NCBI GenBank assembly: GCA_934717555.1
Contig: CAKUYY010000008.1
Span: forward strand, 1 to 42,307
Direction of reading: 5' to 3'
Length of the DNA stretch: 42,307 bases
Origin: an uncultured Clostridium sp.
GTDB taxonomy: Bacteria; Bacillota; Clostridia; Oscillospirales; Acutalibacteraceae
The notes under the pieces were generated by a model. The model did no database searches. It was not told the origin of the DNA and was given only the letters and a program-made list of their open reading frames with translations. Shown in pieces: positions 15,603 through 23,695 of the stretch (within the stretch, counting starts at the first letter, position 1; the number at the start of each line of letters is the position of its first letter). Made by a program: the position numbers and the translations under genes.

Positions 15603-16631
15603 GTGGCGCTGGGAACCGATGCTGCGATTGATCTTGGAACGTCTAAGATTATGATATATGTCCATGGAAAAGGGATTGTGGTAAACGAGCCTTCGGTGGT
15701 TGCGATCAACCGGGAGACAGAGGAATTGATCGCTGTAGGAAGAGAAGCATATCAGATGATAGGCCGTACTTCTGATAAAGTCTCTGTCGTATGTCCCCTG
15801 TGCAGCGGGGTAATTTCCGACTATTTACTGGTGGAACAGCTGGTAGGGACGTTTATGAAAAAAGTGAGTTCCAGCAAGCTGTTTATGTCCAGGGTGGTGG
15901 CGTGTATCCCCGGGGAAGTGACAGAGGTGGAAAAGAAAGCGGTGGTAAACGCGATCAGTACCACCGGTGTGCGGAAAATCTGCTTAATTGAAGAGCCGGT
16001 AGCGGCTGCGATCGGCGCCGGGATCGATATATCCAGTCCCCACGGGAGTTTGGTTGTGGATATTGGAGGAGGTACCACGGACATGGCTGTGGTATCCCTG
16101 AGCGGCGTCGCCACAATGCGCTCTTTGAAAGTAGCGGGAAGCAATTTTGATGAATCGATTATCAAATATATCAAAAAGAAATATAATTTGATTATTGGTA
16201 AGCGTATGGCGGAAGCGGCAAAAATGGCCATCGGATGCGTTTACCCCATGGAAGAACAGGCCACTTACCGGATTAAAGGACGCAACGCGTTAACGGGCCT
16301 GCCCCAGGGTATTGATTTTACATCGGATGAAATGCTGGAAGCGCTCATCGACCAGGCTATGCAGATCGCCCGGGAAATTCAGGAAATGCTGGAGGAGACC
16401 CCGCCGGAGCTGGTAGGGGATATTTATACCGATGGTATTGTGCTAACAGGGGGGAGCGCCCAGCTTTATGGATTTGATACCCTGATTTCTAAAAAAACCC
16501 GGCTGCCGGTGCGGGTGGCGGAAGAGCCGGATACCTGCGTGGTACTGGGGGCGGGGAAAGCCCTAAAATACGTAGATGAACTGGACAGCGAAGGATTGGG
16601 GGCCATGAACCCGCTCAGCGCAGAGTATTAG
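15603..16631 (+). CDS. mreB: MreB/Mbl-type bacterial actin homologue
   Basis: 342-residue actin-fold ATPase that polymerises under the membrane and guides lateral cell-wall synthesis. Motifs seen: AAIDLGTSK (phosphate 1), CIPGEVTEVEKKAV, LIEEPVAAAIGAGI, VDIGGGTTDMAVVSLSG (phosphate 2), GIVLTGGSAQLYGFD (adenosine loop). Three in-frame starts follow AGGAGG (TTG 15597, TTG 15600, GTG 15603); GTG at 15603 has the best spacing, 8 bases. It stands alone without mreC or mreD, a pattern more typical of Mbl/MreBH paralogues. Symbol is by family; the exact paralogue is unsure. Confidence 0.9.
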   Translation: MALGTDAAIDLGTSKIMIYVHGKGIVVNEPSVVAINRETEELIAVGREAYQMIGRTSDKVSVVCPLCSGVISDYLLVEQLVGTFMKKVSSSKLFMSRVVACIPGEVTEVEKKAVVNAISTTGVRKICLIEEPVAAAIGAGIDISSPHGSLVVDIGGGTTDMAVVSLSGVATMRSLKVAGSNFDESIIKYIKKKYNLIIGKRMAEAAKMAIGCVYPMEEQATYRIKGRNALTGLPQGIDFTSDEMLEALIDQAMQIAREIQEMLEETPPELVGDIYTDGIVLTGGSAQLYGFDTLISKKTRLPVRVAEEPDTCVVLGAGKALKYVDELDSEGLGAMNPLSAEY

Positions 16632-16722
16632 AAATTTTTGGATAGGAGCCGTGAAGGCTTCTTTCAGCTGGAGTTTTCTGTGGAGAAGCACCGGAAAACA
16701 GTCAAAAATTTTTGATAAGGAA

Positions 16723-16770
16723 AGAGAGCTGGAAACATCAGAAATGATGTGTCCAGCTCTCTTGTTTATT
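16723..16770. terminator. Bidirectional terminator between mreB and the XRE regulator
   Basis: AGAGAGCTGG (16723-16732) pairs with CCAGCTCTCT (16753-16762), with inner ACATCA/TGATGT pairing, flanked by TTGTTTATTT. It can serve both convergent genes. Confidence 0.8.
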
Positions 16771-16775
16771 TGCGA

Positions 16776-17831
16776 TTATGTCCTTAACAATACACGGTTT
16801 TGAGACTGTTTTTTAATCGTCCAAACAATCCCGCCAACCAGGAAGAATAAGGCGATGATTGTAAAGGTAATCAAAATCAGGAATAGAATATTGGCATTGT
16901 ATACGGCGTTGTCTGTCCAGTTTTGAAAATTCACCTGTGGAATCATGAATGGGACATGTTCATTAAAGGTCCGTATGGCACTATCGGCAAAGAATGTATA
17001 AATACCGGATACAAAGAGGCAGAGGGAAGTCTTAAAAAAAGCATTGATTTTCAGGTAACGGATAATCACCATACAGATCCAGGGGAGAAGGATCGCATAA
17101 AGCGTATTGGGATAATAAGAAGGCAATAAATAAGAAGATTCTCCTGCCATAAAAGAAGAAACCGTTACCACTAAAAAGATAAACAAAGTATCCACGACAA
17201 AACAGATCAATGTTTTTTGAGAAGACAGAGGGGAAGGAAGGGGCACACTCCGTAGAATCAAAGGCAGGAAAACCAGGCAGAATCCCAGCAAAAGGGAGAT
17301 AAGGGCAATAGGAAGCCATGCTCCGCCGCCAGTATACAGCCAGCATACAAATAGCAACAGGTTCAGGGAGAGATAAGATAATCCCAATGTCCATAACCCT
17401 TTCCTTTTTTCAAAAAGAACAGGGACACAGGTGAGCGTAAACGCGAGCACCTCCGATGTCAGGACGATAAAAAACCAGGATAAGGTATGCTGGATGGCTA
17501 GGTTACAGATAAAGCAGGCTATTAGGGAAATCCCGTAACATAGATAAAAAGTCCACAGATAGGATTTTTTGATCGTTCGGAACCCACGGGCCTGTTTTTC
17601 GATTTCCCTCTGACGGAAATCTTCGCTGGCGGTGATCAATTCATGTTCTGTGACATGCAGGGTGTCGCAGATCGTGGAAACCAGGGTAATATCCGGATAA
17701 GAGATCCCCCGCTCCCATTTGGAAACCGCTGATTCCGTGACATGAATCATTTCCGCTAATTCTTTTTGGGTCAGATTGGCTTGCTTTCTCTTTTGATTGA
17801 TAAATTTTCCAAACGTAGTTTTTTCTTCCAT
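16776..17831 (-). CDS. XRE-family regulator fused to an eight-span membrane domain
   Basis: 351 residues. Residues about 8-65 form a Cro/C1-type helix-turn-helix (NLTQKELAEMIHVTESAVSKWERGISYPD). From about residue 88 onward the protein is hydrophobic, with roughly eight membrane spans ending in a short basic tail (KKQSQNRVLLRT). It is therefore a one-component, membrane-tethered regulator candidate; no known ligand domain is visible. The start has AAAGGAGG upstream and a good promoter (17862-17889). Single-gene unit between the mreB terminator and tcdA. Function and targets unknown. Confidence 0.85.
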   Translation of the reverse strand: MEEKTTFGKFINQKRKQANLTQKELAEMIHVTESAVSKWERGISYPDITLVSTICDTLHVTEHELITASEDFRQREIEKQARGFRTIKKSYLWTFYLCYGISLIACFICNLAIQHTLSWFFIVLTSEVLAFTLTCVPVLFEKRKGLWTLGLSYLSLNLLLFVCWLYTGGGAWLPIALISLLLGFCLVFLPLILRSVPLPSPLSSQKTLICFVVDTLFIFLVVTVSSFMAGESSYLLPSYYPNTLYAILLPWICMVIIRYLKINAFFKTSLCLFVSGIYTFFADSAIRTFNEHVPFMIPQVNFQNWTDNAVYNANILFLILITFTIIALFFLVGGIVWTIKKQSQNRVLLRT

Positions 17832-17861
17832 TTGGAACGCCTCCTTTCGTTTGCTACCTTC

Positions 17862-17889
17862 ATTATAGGAGCTGTGAACTGTTCGTCAA
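17862..17889 (-). promoter_or_regulatory. Promoter of the XRE-membrane regulator
   Basis: On the minus strand: TTGACG, 16-base spacer, perfect TATAAT, about 30 bases before the start codon. Confidence 0.75.
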
Positions 17890-17909
17890 TAAAAAGAGGC
17901 CTTTTTACC

Positions 17910-17933
17910 ACTGGACTGTTAAGCCAGTTCAGT
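17910..17933. promoter_or_regulatory. Imperfect inverted repeat upstream of the XRE promoter
   Basis: Half-sites ACTGGACTG and CAGTTCAGT (ACTGrACTG facing each other, 6-base centre) lie about 20 bases upstream of the -35 element. Candidate operator for self-regulation; only the symmetry is seen. Confidence 0.3.
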
Positions 17934-18059
17934 ATCCATGCGGTTTTTTCATGGCGGGGGATTTTTGATTCCTGCTTTTTTATCTTGAGATTTTACAGGG
18001 CTAAGAGGATCGTTTGGCAAAGAAAAGGCATATAAAAACTGATACGGTGTTTTTTAAAA

Positions 18060-18779
18060 TTAGAGGGAACATAGGTCTTTGACCACTTCTCCCGCGAGAA
18101 TCAGCCCAGCCACAGAAGGGACAAAAGCTACGCTTCCCGGTACCTGCCGTTTGCCGGGAGAAGAGGGAGCGGTTTCCGGAGAAAGGGAAGGAGAGATGGC
18201 GGGCTCGGTAGAATATACCACTTTTAAATGGGGAATATTCCGGCGCCGTACTTCCCTTCTCATGACGCGGCAAAGGGGGCAAACGGAGGTATCAAACAGA
18301 TCAGCCACCTGAAAACAGGTGGGGTCCAACTTATTGCCGGCCCCCATACTGGAAATGATAGGAATACCCTTTTGATAGGCTTCTTCCACCAGGGCCAGCT
18401 TACCGGAAACGGTATCAATGGCGTCCACCACATAGTCACATCCATCAATCAGACCCTGATGCTGGTCTGGCAGATAAAAAACAGGGTGAACCTCTACCAA
18501 GGCGTTGGGATTGATGGAATGGATACGCTGGGCCATCGCCTCTACTTTCAGCATGCCCAGGGTATCGTGGGTGGCGATTAATTGGCGGTTGATATTGGAC
18601 AGGGAAACGGTGTCCTGATCCACCAGCACCAGCTCCCCTACGCCGGACCTGGCTAGGGCTTCCGCCACATAAGATCCGACCCCACCGATTCCAAAGACGG
18701 CAACACGGCTATGAAACAGCTTTTCCATGGAGGATTCTCCTAATAATAATGCAGAGCGGGAAAATTCTTCCGGGATCAT
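18060..18779 (-). CDS. tcdA: tRNA threonylcarbamoyladenosine dehydratase (TcdA/CsdL)
   Basis: 239-residue ThiF/HesA/MoeB-family (E1-like) enzyme. Motifs are VAVFGIGGVGSYVAEALARSG (nucleotide-binding), LVDQDTVSLSNINRQ, the arginine-containing ATP site, and CPLCRVMRREVRRR near residue 175. TcdA cyclises t6A37 in ANN-decoding tRNAs to ct6A, using ATP. The first residues MIPEEFSRSALLLGE match the TcdA N-terminus, distinguishing it from ThiF and MoeB. Its ATG is preceded by AGGAGAACGT. It is transcribed divergently from glcK through a shared promoter region. Confidence 0.92.
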   Translation of the reverse strand: MIPEEFSRSALLLGESSMEKLFHSRVAVFGIGGVGSYVAEALARSGVGELVLVDQDTVSLSNINRQLIATHDTLGMLKVEAMAQRIHSINPNALVEVHPVFYLPDQHQGLIDGCDYVVDAIDTVSGKLALVEEAYQKGIPIISSMGAGNKLDPTCFQVADLFDTSVCPLCRVMRREVRRRNIPHLKVVYSTEPAISPSLSPETAPSSPGKRQVPGSVAFVPSVAGLILAGEVVKDLCSL

Positions 18780-18844
18780 ATACGTTCTCCTTTTGAAAAA
18801 ATTTAGATTCCAATTGATAAAAAGATAGTGAAATGCTCTTACCT

Positions 18845-18862
18845 ATGTTATAATTATAACAT
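18845..18862. promoter_or_regulatory. Perfect 18-bp palindrome forming back-to-back -10 elements between tcdA and glcK
   Basis: ATGTTATAATTATAACAT is a perfect palindrome containing a TGt-extended TATAAT on each strand. The plus copy (18849-18854) faces glcK. The minus copy (18858-18853) faces tcdA and has TTGTCA 16 bases upstream (18875-18880). The plus strand has only a weak -35 (TAGTGA). Confidence 0.65.
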
Positions 18863-18930
18863 ACCCTTCTCTGTTGACAATGGAGAGATGGAAAGAGAGA
18901 AATTTCAGTTGGAAGGCAGGAGAAAATAAA

Positions 18931-19899
18931 ATGTATTATTTAGGAATTGACTTGGGCGGCACCAACATCGTGGCCGGCATAGTGGACGAGGAAAATAAAA
19001 TTGTGGCGAAAGCCAGCTGTAAGACCAACACTCCCAGGCCGGAAGAGAGCATCTGCGACGATATGGCCGCTATGGCAAAAGAAGCGCTGCAAAAGGCTGG
19101 GCTTACCTTGGACGACGTGCCGTGGGTGGGAATCGGCTGCCCGGGTTCAGTGAACCGCGGCACAGGAATTATCGAGTATTCCAATAATCTGGGATTCCAT
19201 AATTGGCCCTTGGAAAAGATGATGACGGAACGTCTGGGCAAAAAGATTATTTTAGAGAACGATGCGAATGCTGCGGCTTATGGTGAGTATGTGGCGGGAG
19301 CGGCAAAAGAGGCCAAAGACGCTGTCGCCGTGACACTGGGGACAGGCGTGGGTACCGGTATTATCATTGATGGAAAGATTTACAGCGGATGCAACTATGC
19401 GGGCGCGGAAATGGGACATATGGTGATTGTGAAAGGCGGACGTCCATGCACCTGCGGGCGTGAGGGCTGTTGGGAGGCTTACGCTTCCGCAACTGGCCTG
19501 ATCGCATTGACTAAGGAAGTGATGATGGAGCACCAAGCGGATCCAGACTCTGTCATGTGGAAAATGGTCAACGGTAACCTTGATAAGGTGAGCGGACGTA
19601 CGGCTTTTGATGCCATGCGCCAGGGAGACCCAGTGGGAAAATCCGTGGTGGATCAGTATATTTCCTATTTGGCCTGCGGTTTGGTAAACGCTATCAATAT
19701 TTTCCAGCCGGATGTTATTTGCATCGGTGGCGGTATCAGCAAAGAGGGAGAAAATCTGCTGCGTCCCCTGCGTACCTATATTGAGCGGGAACGTTACAGC
19801 AAGCATGCGGAAAAGCAGACAAAACTGTGCACTGCCCTGCTGGGCAACGATGCCGGTATTATCGGCGCGGCGTTCTTGGGCAAAGCTATCGGTATGTAA
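18931..19899 (+). CDS. glcK: ROK-family glucokinase
   Basis: 322-residue ATP-dependent sugar kinase. LGIDLGGTNIVAGIVD starts the protein (phosphate 1). ENDANAAAYGEY carries the catalytic aspartate. VTLGTGVGTGIIIDG, the ROK signature EMGHM, and the zinc site CTCGREGCWE follow, all standard for Firmicute glucokinases. The frame extends to an ATG at 18874, but MYYLGID at 18931 has AGGAG 8 bases upstream and fits the family start. It is followed 11 bases later by galM, so the pair supplies glucose 6-phosphate from either anomer. Confidence 0.95.
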   Translation: MYYLGIDLGGTNIVAGIVDEENKIVAKASCKTNTPRPEESICDDMAAMAKEALQKAGLTLDDVPWVGIGCPGSVNRGTGIIEYSNNLGFHNWPLEKMMTERLGKKIILENDANAAAYGEYVAGAAKEAKDAVAVTLGTGVGTGIIIDGKIYSGCNYAGAEMGHMVIVKGGRPCTCGREGCWEAYASATGLIALTKEVMMEHQADPDSVMWKMVNGNLDKVSGRTAFDAMRQGDPVGKSVVDQYISYLACGLVNAINIFQPDVICIGGGISKEGENLLRPLRTYIERERYSKHAEKQTKLCTALLGNDAGIIGAAFLGKAIGM

Positions 19900-19910
19900 G
19901 AGGGAAAAAA

Positions 19911-20987
19911 GTGGGTATTCAGAAAGAACATTTTGGATATTTGTCAGATGGGCGGCCTGTGGAACGGTACCGGCTGTCTGGTGTGTCTGGGATACAGGCG
20001 GAGCTGATCTCCTATGGGGCGACTGTAACAAAACTTCTGGTTCCCGACCGGGAAGGAAGCCTTGGGGATGTTGTACTGGGATACGATTCCCTAGAGGAGT
20101 ATGAAAAAGGGACAAAGTTTTTCGGTGCGGCTATCGGCCGGTATGCCAACCGTATCGCGGGGGGAAGCTTTTCCCTCAATGGAAAGGAATATCATCTTAC
20201 CCGCAACGAAGCCAGCGGGGCTACTTTGCATGGGGGTGTAGGGTTTGACCGCAAAGTCTGGGAGGCGCTTGCCTGTGAGGATGGGGAAGAACCTTCTATC
20301 ACCTTTGGCTATCTCAGCCCCGACGGGGAGGAAGGTTTTCCAGGGAATCTGGAGGTAAAGATTACCTATACCTTGACAAGGGGCAATTCCCTGCGGGTTG
20401 CGTATTGGGCGCGGCCGGATCAGGATACCCCCATCAATCTGACCAACCATTCCTATTTTAACTTAACCGGGAGTGCTGGGAATACCGTGCTGGATCACCG
20501 CCTTTCCATCGCGGCGGACTTTTTTACCCCCACGAGTCCGGATGGTATCCCAACAGGGGAGCTATGGCCGGTAAAGGGTACCCCTATGGACTTCACAGAA
20601 GAAAAGCGGATAGGACAGGAAATTTCCAGCGATTATCCGCAGATTTCCGCGGCTAAGGGATACGACCACAATTATGTCTTTCGCTCAGACAGAGGAGAAC
20701 GGCCTGCGGCCTTGGTGTACGACCCGGGCTCGGGAAGGAGCCTTGCGGTTTACACAAGCGAGCCGGGAATGCAGCTTTATACGGCAAATTATCTAGATGG
20801 TACGGATATCGGAAAGGGAGGGATTCCCTTGCAAGCCTACTGCGCTTTCTGTTTGGAAACCCAGCATTTTCCAGATTCTGTTCATCAGCCTCAGTTTCCT
20901 TCTGCTTTTTACCGGGCTGGGGAAATATTCCGTTCTGAGACAGAATATTGTTTTTCTGTAGACCGGATTCCAGGGCGCGAAAAATGA
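19911..20987 (+). CDS. galM: Aldose 1-epimerase (galactose mutarotase)
   Basis: 358-residue cytoplasmic enzyme interconverting alpha and beta anomers of sugars. Seen are LISYGATVTKLLVPDR, GRYANRIAGGSFSLNG (substrate arginine), LHGGVGFDRKVW, INLTNHSYFNL with the catalytic histidine, and CLETQHFPDS with the catalytic glutamate. The frame is open upstream into glcK, but the GTG at 19911, with AGAGGG upstream, gives a normal start 11 bases after the glcK stop. Substrate could be glucose or galactose; the glucokinase neighbour favours glucose handling. Confidence 0.93.
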   Translation: MGIQKEHFGYLSDGRPVERYRLSGVSGIQAELISYGATVTKLLVPDREGSLGDVVLGYDSLEEYEKGTKFFGAAIGRYANRIAGGSFSLNGKEYHLTRNEASGATLHGGVGFDRKVWEALACEDGEEPSITFGYLSPDGEEGFPGNLEVKITYTLTRGNSLRVAYWARPDQDTPINLTNHSYFNLTGSAGNTVLDHRLSIAADFFTPTSPDGIPTGELWPVKGTPMDFTEEKRIGQEISSDYPQISAAKGYDHNYVFRSDRGERPAALVYDPGSGRSLAVYTSEPGMQLYTANYLDGTDIGKGGIPLQAYCAFCLETQHFPDSVHQPQFPSAFYRAGEIFRSETEYCFSVDRIPGREK

Positions 20988-21074
20988 ATAGGAAATGATA
21001 AGGAAAAAGCTATCTAAAAAGACGGGCGGGAACTTTCCTGCATCCATGTGTGGCAGCAGTTTTTTCTACAAGCG

Positions 21075-21106
21075 AAAGGCCGGCAATATGCCGGCCTTTT
21101 CTTTTT
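21075..21106 (+). terminator. Terminator of the glcK-galM operon
   Basis: AAAGGCCGGCA pairs with TGCCGGCCTTT over 11 bp around a three-base loop, followed by TTTTCTTTTT. Confidence 0.9.
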
Positions 21107-21214
21107 GCCGGGCAAGAAGGAGCTTTGATGCCAAAAGAATGGCAAGGGAATCCTATACAGGGTAGAAAAGGAGAAAAGAAGGATTTTCAAGGCAAAATGA
21201 GAAGAAAAAGAGGT

Positions 21215-21243
21215 TCGACAGGGTAACTGTTTTATGATAAAAT
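21215..21243 (+). promoter_or_regulatory. Promoter of the SPFH/zinc-ribbon/TPM operon
   Basis: TCGACA, 17-base spacer ending in TGA, TAAAAT: a near-consensus -35 with an extended -10, 56 bases before the start codon. Confidence 0.6.
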
Positions 21244-21298
21244 AATGGAAAAATTATATTCGATTTTTGTATAAGATAGAAAAAGGAGTTGTATATCA

Positions 21299-22621
21299 AT
21301 GGGAGTTATTAAGACGATTGCCAGCGCTGTAGGCGGTTCTTTGGCGGATCAATGGCTGGAAGTCATCGAGCCGGACGATATGAGCGATACCACGGTATTT
21401 ACCAAAGGGATATCTGTGCGGAAGAATGACCGGAGAAATGGAAACCGGAAGGGGACACAGGACGTTATTTCCAATGGATCGGTAGTCCATGTATATCCGA
21501 ACCAGTTTATGATGTTAGTGGACGGCGGGAAGGTAGTAGATTTTACGGCAGAAGAGGGGTATTATACGGTGAACAATTCCACCGCCCCCTCCATGTTCAG
21601 CGGCTCTTTGGGGGATTCCCTGCGGGAAACCTTCCAGCGTATCAAGTTTGGAGGCGTGACGCCGGGCGCGCAAAAAGTATATTATATCAATTTGCAGGAG
21701 ATCAAAGGTATTAAGTTCGGCACAAGAAATCCTATCAACTATTTTGATAACGCGTATAACGCCGAACTTTTTCTGCGGGCCCATGGGACTTATTCCATCA
21801 AGATCACTGACCCGTTGCTTTTTTATTGGGAGGCAATCCCGAGAAATCAGGAACGGGTGGAGATCGGGGACATCAACGAACAGTATCTGTATGAGTTTTT
21901 GGAGGCTTTACAAGCGGCTATTAATCAGATGTCGGCTGACGGCGTGAGGATTTCCTATGTGGCCTCCAAAGGGCGGGAACTGAGCCGTTATATGAGCGAT
22001 ATCCTGGATGAGGACTGGAAAAAGACCCGGGGTATGGAAATACAGTCTGTGGGGATTGCCAGTATTTCCTATGACGAGGAATCCACAAAATTGATTCACA
22101 TGCGCAATCAAGGCGCTATGCTGGGGGACCCCGCTGTCCGGGAAGGTTATGTACAGGGGGCCGTTGCCCGGGGGTTAGAAGCCGCCGGTTCCAACGCGAA
22201 CGGTTCCATGGCAGGTTTTATGGGAATGGGGATAGGCATGCAGTCCGGTGCCGGTGTGGCGGGGGCTTTTTCCCAGGCCAACCAGCAACAGATGCAGCAG
22301 ATGCGGCCTGTGCAGCCTCAGCAGGAACAACCAAAAGATGCGCAGGCGGGGGGGTGGAAATGCGTCTGCGGCGCTCAAAATAAGGAGGGCCAGGCATTTT
22401 GCCCGGAATGTGGAAAGAAATGCCCCCTGCCATCACAAGAATGGGACTGCCCGCAGTGCGGGGCAAAAAACAGCGGAAAATTCTGTACCGAATGTGGGAC
22501 AAAAAAACCGGAGGGCAACCATTTCCATTGTGACAAATGTGGCTATGAGCAGGATGATGTGGGAACGATGAAGTTTTGCCCCCAGTGCGGAGACAAGATT
22601 GATCAGAATGATCTACAATAA
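21299..22621 (+). CDS. ydjI: YdjI-like SPFH-domain protein with C-terminal zinc ribbons
   Basis: 440 residues. The first 290 form the SPFH/'virion core'-like domain of YdjI (MGVIKTIASAVGGSLADQWLE, GKVVDFTAEEGYY, GIASISYDEES). A Gly/Met/Gln-rich linker follows (about 300-350). The last 90 residues carry four zinc-ribbon Cys pairs (CVCG/CPECG, CPQCG/CTECG, then CDKCG/CPQCG), more than in B. subtilis YdjI. In B. subtilis YdjI is encoded with pspA, ydjG and ydjH and helps place the PspA envelope-stress protein at the membrane. First gene of the operon here; AAAAAGGAG precedes the ATG. Symbol by homology. Confidence 0.82.
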   Translation: MGVIKTIASAVGGSLADQWLEVIEPDDMSDTTVFTKGISVRKNDRRNGNRKGTQDVISNGSVVHVYPNQFMMLVDGGKVVDFTAEEGYYTVNNSTAPSMFSGSLGDSLRETFQRIKFGGVTPGAQKVYYINLQEIKGIKFGTRNPINYFDNAYNAELFLRAHGTYSIKITDPLLFYWEAIPRNQERVEIGDINEQYLYEFLEALQAAINQMSADGVRISYVASKGRELSRYMSDILDEDWKKTRGMEIQSVGIASISYDEESTKLIHMRNQGAMLGDPAVREGYVQGAVARGLEAAGSNANGSMAGFMGMGIGMQSGAGVAGAFSQANQQQMQQMRPVQPQQEQPKDAQAGGWKCVCGAQNKEGQAFCPECGKKCPLPSQEWDCPQCGAKNSGKFCTECGTKKPEGNHFHCDKCGYEQDDVGTMKFCPQCGDKIDQNDLQ

Positions 22622-22642
22622 CGAGGGATAGGAGGGGGAACC

Positions 22643-23695
22643 ATGCCGACCGTAACCTATAAATGCCCGAACTGCGACGGCGGCCTTCTGTTTGATCCGG
22701 AAAGCCAGAAATTCCATTGTGAATACTGCAACAGCTCTTTTACCAGGGAAGAGCTGGAACAGGGCGGGGATCAGAACACGGAGGACAGCGGGAAGGGGGC
22801 TTCCCAGGAAACCGATGAATTTGATTCCCATGCGGTGGCATATACCTGCCCCAGCTGTGGGGCGGAAGTTGTGGTGGAAGATACCACCGCGGCCACCTAT
22901 TGCTATTACTGCCACAACCCGGTGGTATTGTCGGGCAGGGTATCGGGAAAATTCCGGCCGGAGCGGGTGGTTCCGTTTCGGATTTCTCAAAAAGAGGTGG
23001 AGGAGAAATTCCTTTCCTGGTGCAAAAAGAAAAAGTTTATGAAAAGGGATTTCTTTTCCCAGTCCCAGAAAGAGAAATTGACGGGCGTATACCTTCCCTT
23101 TTGGATGCTGGATTGTTCCACCAGGGCGTTTCTGCGGGCCAGGGGGAATAAGATAAGAAGTTGGAGATCCGGCAATACCCAATATACGGAAACAGAAGAA
23201 TATGAGATGATCCGGGAAGGGGATATTGATTTTGCCAATCTTCCCCTGGGGGCTTTAAGCAGGAAAGAAATGGAGCTTACCCGAGGGATCGCGCCTTACG
23301 ATATGAAACAGGCCCAGGATTTTTCCATGGCTTACCTGTCCGGCTTTCAGGCGGAAAAGCGCAATCTGGAAAAGGAAGAGGTAGAGCCGGAAGCCCAAAA
23401 ACAGCTTGAGGAGTATACCAAATCTGTCCTTTGCGATACGATTGTGGGGTATAGCGGCGTAACGGTGCAGCAGGTCAATCACCACAATACCTGGGAAAAA
23501 TGGCGTTATACCATGCTGCCGGTTTGGGTCATGACTTACCGTTACCGGGATAAAAGCTATTATTACGCCATGAATGGGCAGACGGGAAAAGTGTGCGGGC
23601 AGGTCCCTTTGAGCTGGGGAAGGCTGGCCGTCCTGTTTGGCGCGGTGACAGCGGCGGTGTTTGCAATCCTGATGATAGGGGGGTGGCTGTTATGA
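22643..23695 (+). CDS. ydjG: YdjG-like zinc-ribbon protein with C-terminal membrane anchor
   Basis: 350 residues. The N-terminus has two zinc ribbons: CPNC...CEYC at about residues 8-30, and CPSC...CYYC at about 69-93. A long charged middle domain follows, with YLPFWMLDCSTRA and LPVWVMTYRYRDKSYYYAMNG, then a single C-terminal span (AVLFGAVTAAVFAILMIGGWLL). This matches the YdjG layout: cytoplasmic zinc ribbons tethered to the membrane. It follows ydjI by 21 bases (GGATAGGAGGGGG ribosome site), and its stop overlaps the ydjH-like start. Biochemical role unknown in this organism. Confidence 0.78.
   Translation: MPTVTYKCPNCDGGLLFDPESQKFHCEYCNSSFTREELEQGGDQNTEDSGKGASQETDEFDSHAVAYTCPSCGAEVVVEDTTAATYCYYCHNPVVLSGRVSGKFRPERVVPFRISQKEVEEKFLSWCKKKKFMKRDFFSQSQKEKLTGVYLPFWMLDCSTRAFLRARGNKIRSWRSGNTQYTETEEYEMIREGDIDFANLPLGALSRKEMELTRGIAPYDMKQAQDFSMAYLSGFQAEKRNLEKEEVEPEAQKQLEEYTKSVLCDTIVGYSGVTVQQVNHHNTWEKWRYTMLPVWVMTYRYRDKSYYYAMNGQTGKVCGQVPLSWGRLAVLFGAVTAAVFAILMIGGWLL

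Larger units (their letters stand above)
20988..21298 (+). other. Intergenic region between galM and the ydjI-like gene
   Basis: No gene seen. It holds a strong terminator (21075-21106) and a promoter for the downstream operon (21215-21243). Confidence 0.6.

Noticed and set aside
19252..20115. 287-codon minus-strand ORF antisense to glcK and galM
   Set aside because: Both plus-strand genes are certain from motifs; the antisense peptide has no recognisable features.
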